DNA from: Heliocidaris erythrogramma | Lineage: Eukaryota > Echinodermata > Echinoidea > Camarodonta > Echinometridae | DNA: 64,000 bases | Direction: 5' to 3' | Assembly: GCA_025617745.1 (NCBI GenBank) | Contig: CM046858.1 | Span: forward strand, 47,015,697-47,079,696 | Shown: in pieces, positions 33,280-40,295 of the stretch | Layout of the letters: each line of letters opens with the position of its first letter | How positions within the stretch are numbered: position 1 is the first letter of the stretch | Made by a program: the position numbers and the translations under genes | The notes under the pieces: generated by a model | Told to the model about the DNA's origin: nothing | What the model saw: only the letters and a program-made list of their open reading frames with translations | The model's database searches: none

Positions 33280-35085
33280 ATGGGGGAACGAGTACTTTCT
33301 GGGCTGTCTCAGTTGCCAGCTGATGGGAATGCTCGAGCTAACAATTATGGACGCTCTTCGGAGCAACAGGTGTTTTCACCTGAGTGCGTGACTACTAGTG
33401 CTCCCCTATTGCCGCTTTCGAGCGGTCCAATAGTGGGTTCACATGCCTTTAGTAGTCATCGGGCACATACCGAGTCATCTCGGTCTGCCCACGCACTGGG
33501 AGCTTTTAGCTCCCAACCCATGGCTACGGCATCTTCTTGCCTAGCCAATATGGGTGATTTGGGCGATTCTCTAGGCTTACGCCATGAGCGCTCCAATCCC
33601 TTTATGGGAAGTGAACGTCCCTCCGCGGAGGAATCGGTTCGTGTTTCCGAAGACGCTTCGGGGATCCGAATGAATCCGATTAAGCGTTCTAAGAAAAGGG
33701 TTTCGGCTACGACTATTGTCGAGCCAGCCAAGAAAAAGGCCAAGAAGAAGGCGAAAAGAGGCGAGGCTTTGCCGGCCTCTTGCCCGTCTGGCCTGGCTGA
33801 CCCGGCTAGCTCCTCTCAAGCTGACATGTTCAGTATGATGCGGGCTTTTGCTCAGAATCAGGGTTGGTCCTTTGTACCGGCTTCTTCAACCCTGACTTCT
33901 GTCCCTATTCAGGGATCTCGCTTTGAGTCTGATCAACCTTTTGTGATTGATTCCTCTTTGTCTGAGACTGATTCGCATGTGCCTCCTACTCCCGCGGCCC
34001 TTGGGGCTCCGCCGGGCGAGGAGACTGTTGGTGAACCATGCGGGGACCCGCCTGCGGAGGCCTTTGTTAGCGTTCCTTTGTCTCATTCCACTCAGGTGGA
34101 ACCAGATTTGGATGCGTCCTCTCAAGCTTCGGTTCCCGAATCGCTTGGGCAGGCGGAGTCTCAATCGCTCAATCTCTATGGAGTGGAAGCGATTGCTTTG
34201 TTGTCCAAATATCTCCCTGAAGTTCAGTCAACCCGCGCGCAGGGTTCGACTTCGCGTTGGAATTTCAAGCAGCAGGTCTCCTCTGAGGGTATTGCTCTCG
34301 AGGAGGCTTTCAAGCTGGAGTATGACCGCATTGAGGCCGCGGTGTTGGTTAAGCGATCTAATGCGGTCAGGGGTAAGGCTTTTGCCTTTTGTTCTCAGGA
34401 CCAAGACAGCTTTTTCAAGGCTAAGATTCTTTCTCCTGAGATTTTAGAGGTTGGTCGTCGCTTGCGGGCGACTAATCCGCTTACCTCCGCTGCGTTCAGG
34501 GCGGAGGATAAGATTTGGTCTAATATTGAAAACCACATTAGGTCAGGGATGCGTTTGTCGGCTTTTCAAGGGCTTCTCTCTGACCTTAGGTCCAGGGCGG
34601 AGGAGTTGAATGTTACCGATGGTGACAAGCTCATTATTGACGACTTGCTGCATACTCTTTTTTGTCTGCAGTGGTCGCAGCTTTCCACAGCAGCTGCTTC
34701 GGCTACGTTCCGTCGCAGGACCTCGGCTCTCTCAGCACTGGGTGTTAGAGAGTCGGGCATTGCTCAACTTCTCCGAGATGTTCCGTCTCGGGGTCCTTCG
34801 CTTTTTGGTGGTAAATTCGCTACGGTGTTTCAAAGAGAGATCGATGCGCGTAAGCAGATCTCGGATATGACTAAGCAGTTTCACACTAGCTCTAAGCCAA
34901 CGCGGGCCCCTGTTCAGCGTAGACCTGCTGGTCCTGTTTCGGGTCAACGCAGTCGCGTGTCTAGGGTCCCGCCTCCTGAGCCTCAGCCAGCTCCGTCTCG
35001 TGGGAGAGGGAGTCGTGGCAGGGGTTTTTCGAGAGGTTCTCGTGGTAAGGCGATGGCTTCGCAGAAGGCCAAGCCTGGTTTTTGA
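33280..35085 (+). CDS. DIRS copy B gag-like ORF1, main part
   Basis: 601 codons from the ATG at 33280, in the same frame as the N-terminal segment but separated by a stop. Basic stretches appear at about residues 132-161 (NPIKRSKKR, AKKKAKKKAKRG), a nucleic-acid-binding or nuclear-localisation type signal. The middle (about 310-500) is helical-looking and conserved with the decayed copy A. The C-terminal 60 residues are rich in Arg, Gly and Pro (SRGRGSRGRGFSRGSRG), an RGG-box-like RNA-binding tail. No zinc knuckle is visible. In DIRS elements ORF1 is taken to be the Gag-like nucleocapsid protein. The ATG at 33280 is probably internal to the original ORF. Confidence 0.8.
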   Translation: MGERVLSGLSQLPADGNARANNYGRSSEQQVFSPECVTTSAPLLPLSSGPIVGSHAFSSHRAHTESSRSAHALGAFSSQPMATASSCLANMGDLGDSLGLRHERSNPFMGSERPSAEESVRVSEDASGIRMNPIKRSKKRVSATTIVEPAKKKAKKKAKRGEALPASCPSGLADPASSSQADMFSMMRAFAQNQGWSFVPASSTLTSVPIQGSRFESDQPFVIDSSLSETDSHVPPTPAALGAPPGEETVGEPCGDPPAEAFVSVPLSHSTQVEPDLDASSQASVPESLGQAESQSLNLYGVEAIALLSKYLPEVQSTRAQGSTSRWNFKQQVSSEGIALEEAFKLEYDRIEAAVLVKRSNAVRGKAFAFCSQDQDSFFKAKILSPEILEVGRRLRATNPLTSAAFRAEDKIWSNIENHIRSGMRLSAFQGLLSDLRSRAEELNVTDGDKLIIDDLLHTLFCLQWSQLSTAAASATFRRRTSALSALGVRESGIAQLLRDVPSRGPSLFGGKFATVFQREIDARKQISDMTKQFHTSSKPTRAPVQRRPAGPVSGQRSRVSRVPPPEPQPAPSRGRGSRGRGFSRGSRGKAMASQKAKPGF

Positions 35086-35151
35086 CGTTTTTCCCCGAGC
35101 GCTTGTTCGACCAAATGTGGTAGGTGGCCGACTTCATGCGTTTCTCCCCGC

Positions 35152-35868
35152 TTGGGAGGCCATCTCGGGGACGGGTTTGTTCTCTCCGTCGTGCGAGACG
35201 GATTCTTCATAGATCTTTGCGCCTCGCTCCCCGGAGGGGCTATAAGAATTCGGTCACCTCCCATGTCTGCCCTGTCTCGGTCTCATGCTTCGAAGGAGAT
35301 CGAGTCTCTTTTGGAAAAGAGGGCTATAGAAAGGGTAAGAGACAGGCCGTCTCTTTCCCTTTCTCCAATATTTGTTATTCCCAAGCGCTCGGGAAAACTT
35401 CGTTTGATACTGAACCTAAAGAGGATAAACAAATTTATTCCTCCGGTTCATTTTCGTATGGAGACTCTTGCCTCCATTCTTCCGTTGATCAAAAGGGAAG
35501 ACTACGCGGTCTCGATAGATCTCAAGGACGCGTACTTTCACATCCCCATTCATCGCGCATCTCGCGATCTTCTGGGGTTCTCCTTCCTCTCGGAGACTTA
35601 CCGGTTTCGGGCTCTTCCCTTCGGGCTGCGCCCGGCCCCTCGGGTTTTTACTCAAGTTGTAGCGGTGCTAGCGGCCTTTCTGAGGCGTCGCGGCCTGCGG
35701 TTGTTTTGTTACCTGGACGATTGGCTTCTCCTTGCGGAGTCGCGCGATCGTTTGTTGGACGAGACTCGTTTGCTAGTCTCTCTTACTCAAGACTTAGGTT
35801 TCCTAATAAATTGGGAAAAGTCAGAGTTAGTCCCCACTCGCAACCAGTTTTTCTGGGGGCGGTGTTAG
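35152..35868 (+). CDS. DIRS copy B reverse transcriptase
   Basis: Shows in order IESLLEKRAIERVRD, VIPKRSGKLRLILNLKRIN (fingers), SIDLKDAYFHIPIH (catalytic Asp of motif A), RALPFGLRPAPRVFTQV (motif B), and LFCYLDDWLLLAES (motif C, YLDD). It makes cDNA from the element RNA. The frame ends at TAG just after NQFFWGRC. The matching continuation (FLGAVLDIRN) is in another frame from about 35850, which is most simply explained by one missing base near 35846 (an AACC run). The protein probably starts upstream in the ORF, overlapping the end of ORF1. Confidence 0.88.
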   Translation: MGGHLGDGFVLSVVRDGFFIDLCASLPGGAIRIRSPPMSALSRSHASKEIESLLEKRAIERVRDRPSLSLSPIFVIPKRSGKLRLILNLKRINKFIPPVHFRMETLASILPLIKREDYAVSIDLKDAYFHIPIHRASRDLLGFSFLSETYRFRALPFGLRPAPRVFTQVVAVLAAFLRRRGLRLFCYLDDWLLLAESRDRLLDETRLLVSLTQDLGFLINWEKSELVPTRNQFFWGRC

Positions 35869-37034
35869 ACATAAGGAATCAGTTAGCTCGGCCCAGTCGA
35901 GACAGGATTCTCACCATTGTCTCTGCGGCTCGCAAGCTCTTGCTGGCCAGAAGAGTCTCGGCCAGACAGTGGCTTCAGTTTCTAGGTTATCTGGCCAGTC
36001 TAGTCGATGTTTTAGAGGACTGCCGGCTCCTCATGAGACCCTTTCAGAGACATCTCCTCAGGTTCTTCAAGCCGGGAAAAGACTCTCTTTTGGTCTGGAT
36101 TCCAGTACCGGTAGAGATCAAGTCTCTTCTCGCTTGTTGGACGAGCGAGGTGTTTCTCGCGCGAGGCAGGTCCTTCTCTGTCCCTCTTCCGTCGATATCG
36201 GTTTCGACGGACGCCTCTCGGTTGGGGTGGGGAGGACACTGCAACGGCAGCACGGTCGCGGGGGATTGGTCTCATCTTGGGACTCTTCCTCATATCAATG
36301 TCCTGGAGTTTATGGCAGTTCTGTTGACCTTGCTCCATTTCAGAAGTCGACTTCTCAGTCGTTCGGTTCTGATTCTCACGGACAATGTTACCGTGGCGGC
36401 ATATATCAATCGGCAGGGAGGCACTCGTTCGGTTGCCCTGAATGCCCTAGCAGCTCAGCTGTGGAGGTGGTGTCGTCGCATGGCAATCACACCCGTGGCC
36501 TCTTTCATCCCAGGTCGGGAAAACCTCATTGCGGATTTTCTGTCCCGGGGCAGGTATCTTCCATCGGAATGGATGCTCCATCCGGAGGTATTTTGCCGCA
36601 TTCGCACTTGCCTAGGTCCACTGGAAGTGGATCTATTTGCGTCGGTGCTAAATCACCAGCTGCCGAAGTATTGCTCCCGTGTTCGCGATCAGGGAGCATG
36701 GGCTCTCGATGCTTTCTCCCTCAGCTGGGAGAACCTTCAGGGATTCGCCTTTCCTCCCTTCCAACTGATTCCGCGTGTCTTGCGGAAAATCAGGGAAGAT
36801 CGGGCGAGGGTGCTTGTAATAGCTCCCTTTTGGCCCAGGAGGAATTGGTTTCCGGAGCTTATGAGCCTTCTAAGGGCTCAACCGTTAGTTCTCCCGTTAA
36901 GAGCGGATCTGGTGTTACAGCCCCTATCGGGGATTCTTCACCACAATCCGGAGTCTCTTCATTTGACTGCTTGGCCCCTGTCAGGGAATCTGCAAGACAG
37001 TCGGGTCTCTCTGATAGAGCCGCGGACTTTTTAA
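35847..37034 (+). CDS. DIRS copy B RNase H plus methyltransferase-like domain
   Basis: Continuation of the polymerase ORF in a second frame. RNase H residues are all visible: ISVSTDASRLGWGG (Asp), HINVLEFMAVL (Glu), LILTDNVTVAAYINRQGG (Asp) and PGRENLIADFLSRG (Asp). After it comes LEVDLFASVLNHQLPKY followed by DAFSLSW, FAFPPFQLIPRVLRKI and IAPFWPRRNWFPEL, the block described in DIRS elements as a phage-type adenine methylase-like domain. The ORF closes with TAA overlapping an ATG of the recombinase frame (TAATG at 37032-37036). The RNase H removes the RNA strand during cDNA synthesis. The role of the methylase-like part is unknown. Confidence 0.87.
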   Translation, partial: VFLGAVLDIRNQLARPSRDRILTIVSAARKLLLARRVSARQWLQFLGYLASLVDVLEDCRLLMRPFQRHLLRFFKPGKDSLLVWIPVPVEIKSLLACWTSEVFLARGRSFSVPLPSISVSTDASRLGWGGHCNGSTVAGDWSHLGTLPHINVLEFMAVLLTLLHFRSRLLSRSVLILTDNVTVAAYINRQGGTRSVALNALAAQLWRWCRRMAITPVASFIPGRENLIADFLSRGRYLPSEWMLHPEVFCRIRTCLGPLEVDLFASVLNHQLPKYCSRVRDQGAWALDAFSLSWENLQGFAFPPFQLIPRVLRKIREDRARVLVIAPFWPRRNWFPELMSLLRAQPLVLPLRADLVLQPLSGILHHNPESLHLTAWPLSGNLQDSRVSLIEPRTF

Positions 37035-38008
37035 TGTCCAGTCGTAGGGTTTCTACTAGGGAAATTTACAATTCCCGTCTCTCGGTCTTTTTCCTTTGGT
37101 GCAAAGAGAGAAATCAAACCCCTTCTAAGGCTCCTATTGGTTCAATTGCGGATTTCTTAATCTCGTTATTTGACAAAGGGAGATCTATTTCTACTATCCG
37201 AGGCTACCGTTCGGCGATCGGGGCCATTCATTCGGGTTTTTCGGATGGTTCGGGGATTTCCAATTCCCCGCTACTAAGCGGTTTGATTCGTTCGTTCTTT
37301 CTGAAACGACCTTCGTTTTCTAAGTTAGTGCCGTCTTGGAGTCTGCCTAAGGTCCTGGAGGCCTTGGCGAAACCTCCTTTTGAACCGTTAGGTGAAGCTT
37401 CGCTTCATCATCTTACGGTTAAGACGCTCTTTTTGGTAGCTATTGCCTCTGGGCAGAGGCGCAGTACTCTTCATGCTCTCTGTCTTACTCCTGGTCATGT
37501 TCGCTGGGAGAGAAAAGGTGTTAGATTGATTCCTAGGGCTTCTTTTGTTGCCAAGAATCAGACAGCTACCTCCGGTCCTGTTGAGATTTTTCTTTGTCCG
37601 CTTTCTGACCTTTCTTCGGTGCGTGAGGACAAAGTTTGGTGTCCTGTTAGGGCTCTCAAATGGTATATTGATAAGACTAAGTCTTTTCGTAAGGATGATC
37701 AGTTGTTCTTGATCACTAGAGAGCCTTTTTCTCCTGCCTCTCTTGATTCCATTTCTAGATGGATCGTTGAAGCTATTAGGGCCGCTGGCACAGAGGCTCT
37801 TTTATCCGACAGTAAGCCTCGTGCTCATGATACTCGTAGTGTCAGCACTTCTTGGGCTCTGTTTCAAGGTGTGGCGCTTGTTGATATTTTGAAGGCTGCT
37901 TATTGGCGTTCGCCCAATTCCTTCATTTCATGCTACCTTAGGGATATTCCCGCAGGTGAAGCTTTGTTTGCGTCAGCCACCTTGAAGGCCGCTGTGTCTT
38001 CTTTGTAG
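36900..38008 (+). CDS. DIRS copy B tyrosine recombinase
   Basis: Phage-integrase-type recombinase that inserts the circular cDNA. The N-terminal core-binding helices begin around LSDRAADFLMSSRRVSTREI, followed by FLWCKE and STIRGYRSAIGAIHSGF. The catalytic domain shows ASGQRRSTLHAL (first Arg), RAHDTRSVSTSWA (HxxR box), KAAYWRSPNSF and SCYLRD (nucleophile Tyr). The frame is open far upstream, overlapping RNase H in another frame, so the true start is uncertain. The ATG at 37034 overlaps the polymerase stop but would remove part of the first helix. It ends with TAG at 38006-38008, just before the internal complementary region. Confidence 0.88.
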
Positions 38009-38075
38009 TCTTTGGTGTAATCCTATTTCCTTTGCTCGAAACATGCCTCCCGGTTTTTTGAGTTGGCGCTGGTCT

Positions 38076-38170
38076 GGCATAATAGGTAGGTATATATGAT
38101 TTATTGCAGTAAATTTGTAAAATCAGCACTGATTTTCTTATTTACTATATAAATCTATATACCTACCTAT
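38076..38170. repeat. Internal complementary region of DIRS copy B
   Basis: GGCATAATAGGTAGGTATAT onward is the reverse complement of the left end. From TTGTAAAATCAGCACTG on it is the reverse complement of the right end. The join GCAGTAAAT-TTGTAAAATC exactly equals the reverse complement of right end plus left end. Confidence 0.92.
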
Positions 38171-38228
38171 GACCCTCCCTCCTTCCCCGCTCCTTGCAAG
38201 CAACATGTTTCTTCTTGGGGTTGCTCGC

Positions 38229-38421
38229 AAAAGAGGAAGATGGCCGTAGCGTACTGACGCGCGTGAGTGGCAAAGGGGACAATAGGATTACGGGGGGTGC
38301 GCACAATTTTGTGACACATGTGTGATAATTCTCGAAGGGGTCCCGTAGTCAAGACTACAGGCATAATAGGTAGGTATATAGATTTATATAGTAAATAAGA
38401 AAATCAGTGCTGATTTTACAA
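38229..38421 (-). repeat. Right inverted terminal repeat of DIRS copy B
   Basis: Reverse complement of the left repeat in its inner part. Its outer end is different and longer (AAGAAAATCAGTGCTG to TTTTACAA), matching the second half of the internal complementary region. Confidence 0.92.
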
Positions 38422-38656
38422 ACTTATGACAGTTTGATGAAACGCTACCCTGGTTCCCACACACACGCTCCCATTTGCTAAAAAATTAATACGCTGTGTG
38501 TCATGGCAAGTCTATGGTGTCTTAGAAAACGAGCCGGGGTGAGGCGGGCCAGAACGGCGGGAACGACGGGATAAAAAAGAGCGGTGCTTTGCCATGGAAC
38601 AGTTTTCTCTCTTCTTTTTCTCAACAAGAAAAAAAATGGCATGCTTTAGAACGGAA
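38422..38656 (+). repeat. Remainder of tandem unit 3 after the DIRS insertion
   Basis: Continues the 1.17-kb unit exactly where it stopped at 32235 (ACTTATGACAGTTTGATG) and ends near TTTAGAACGGAAATTT, where units 1 and 2 would pass into the next unit. It has a small AAAATTAATA insertion relative to the other units. Confidence 0.9.
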
Positions 38657-38789
38657 ATTTGAGCGTGAAAATGGGGGTTTTCTTGGCGGCAAATAGCCGC
38701 CGCACACTATATACTGAGTGCCCCCCATAAGAGACTGAGAAACTCCACACCTTCTTATAGAGCAGAGATGGCCGAAATTGTACTTGCCC

Positions 38790-39010
38790 TAATATGGTTT
38801 TAACAACTCCCTAGTCTTTATACCGGGGCAGTTATCCTTTCCGACTCCTTGAGTTCACTCCAGGCCATCTCGTAAAGATGAATCTTTCAATTTTGAAATT
38901 CTAACCTTGTGCAGTCAGTTAAAACACAAATGCACCCATGTTAATTTTCCCAGTCACTGTGGTCTACACCACAATGAGATAGCAGATAAGTATGCTAAAG
39001 CAGGACTAAA
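38790..39010 (+). pseudogene. RNase H (C-terminal half) of a non-LTR retrotransposon
   Basis: Frames read VILSDSLSSLQAIS and, after a frameshift, FEILTLCSQLKHK, VNFPSHCGLHHNEIADKYAK and AGLNKDIE. SDSLSSLQAI and the PSHCG-HNEIAD motif (third and fourth acidic residues of RNase H) are typical of LINE RNase H domains. It pairs with the N-terminal half carried in the tandem array, so one domain has been split by the array and its contents. Confidence 0.75.
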
Positions 39011-39204
39011 TAAAGACATAGAATGTAAGTGATTATGAAGATGGGGTATATATATGAGTGACATTGCGTGATATGTTATCATTATACGTATAGCCTTTTT
39101 CACATGGTCCAGAAAAGATGAAATTTTTAATTATCGGAAAAAGTGTGCGAAAATTGTTGTACAAAGCACACGTAATCGACGATACATCGGGGACGTGCTG
39201 GTGG

Positions 39205-39352
39205 CTAGTCTTTGACTCGGCCGGGGGACCATTGACTAATCGGCGGCGTATCATCGTTTTATCTCCGATTTCATTGACTCGGCCGGGGACCATTGACTAA
39301 TCGTCAGCGTATCGTTGTTTTATCTCCGACTGAACGCTGACATATATCTCCG

Positions 39353-39391
<39 letters not shown>
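39205..39391 (+). repeat. 65-bp direct duplication followed by a long C run
   Basis: GACTCGGCCGGGG(G)ACCATTGACTAATCG followed by a CGTATC...GTTTTATCTCCGA segment occurs at about 39210 and 39275. A run of about 40 C follows (39352-39391). The long C/G frames here are not genes. Confidence 0.85.
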
Positions 39392-39392
<1 letters not shown>

Positions 39393-39700
39393 ATCGACGA
39401 TGTTCAAAGGAAACCGTCGGGGTCGATTTTTTTGCATGATAGCACAAGCGTTGCTGGATACCCCGACATCGGATCGCAACGTCAATCTCGCCGACACCTA
39501 TAAAATTTAACAAATCGCCGAGGTATCGGTACCGCCGATTTTTATCTGAACCAAGCTTAAACGCACAAAAATGTGCGTTTACGATCGGCGTTTCTGCATG
39601 CACGCTCCTGCAAAATGGAAATTGGCACTTTGTCCACCGGATTGACGATATGATGATACAACGGATAAACAAAATACCATCCGTTTCTTGTACGTTGGGC
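39392..39700. other. Spacer
   Basis: No feature recognised beyond a small GTGCGTTT palindrome near 39570. Confidence 0.4.
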
Positions 39701-39724
39701 CGATCACGATGTGTGCCAGGGGCA

Positions 39725-39860
39725 ATGGATGTGCAATAGCCATGGATTCCAGTCTTGAGGTGCAGCCGCTATTTCGGTACTTTTGGCGAAAAAGATCGAA
39801 CTGCCCACCCCCGCCTAAGTGTGTAGAACTAGGCCACCGAATTATGGAGAGCCAAATGTC
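39725..39860 (-). repeat. Diverged inverted relative of the tandem-unit repeat
   Basis: CTTGAGGTGCAGCCGCTATT and ACTTTTGGCGAAAAAGATCG resemble the reverse complement of the GGCTGCACCGCAAGAC and CTTTTCGCCAAAAGTTGAG part of the 1.17-kb unit. This part is therefore a dispersed element that predates the array. Confidence 0.55.
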
Positions 39861-40189
39861 ACCCTCTTCTAATTTTAGAAAATCACAATAGTTCTGGGAC
39901 TACATGTAATTGCAAATACAAAAGCTGACACGATAAAATTGATTTTCGATGCTCATTTCATGCCAGAAAATAACTTAGTTTCTTTATTTTGTTACATAAA
40001 TATATACGAGACTTATGAGTTGACGAATGGCCTTCCATAAATCAGTGGCCTCAGTTAAGCCAGGCTTAAATTAGGCCACTTAGGACACGGGCCTATATTA
40101 ATTTGTTAATTTGGACAATTAACATGAATAAAGCGCAATGCGCTACAGGACGCTATAGCAACTAAGCAAAGGTGCAAAAGAGGGAAAAG

Positions 40190-40215
40190 AGACACACACG
40201 CACCTACACACACAC

Positions 40216-40256
<41 letters not shown>
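40190..40256 (+). repeat. (CA)n-(TA)n-(GA)n microsatellite
   Basis: Compound dinucleotide tract just 3' of the otopetrin-like gene B stop codon, probably in its 3' untranslated region. Confidence 0.85.
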
Positions 40257-40260
<4 letters not shown>

Positions 40261-40295
40261 ACACAATTTAGTTAACGAAACTTTTATGATCCGTT

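Larger units (their letters stand above)
32236..38421 (+). mobile_element. Near-intact DIRS-type retrotransposon (copy B)
   Basis: A 6186-bp element with the complete DIRS set: left inverted terminal repeat 32236-32404, gag, reverse transcriptase, RNase H, methyltransferase-like domain, tyrosine recombinase, internal complementary region 38076-38170 and right inverted terminal repeat 38229-38421. Boundaries are exact because the host tandem repeat gives empty sites: GGCGAACTTGT continues as ACTTATGACAG with no target duplication, as expected of recombinase-mediated insertion. Lesions are few: two apparent compensating frameshifts in gag and one base missing between RT and RNase H. Sequencing errors in homopolymers could explain some of them. 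It was recently active by this evidence. Confidence 0.95.

Noticed and set aside
35124..35846. Open frame that continues upstream of RNase H
   Set aside because: In this interval the conserved reverse transcriptase is in the other frame, so this part is a shadow.
35969..36900. Open frame upstream of the recombinase domain, overlapping RNase H
   Set aside because: The sequence is Ser-rich with no family likeness while the other frame encodes conserved RNase H. It is probably overprinted read-through of the recombinase frame.
39297..39672. Gly-rich frames over the C run near 39352-39391
   Set aside because: Translation of a homopolymer, with no supporting homology.
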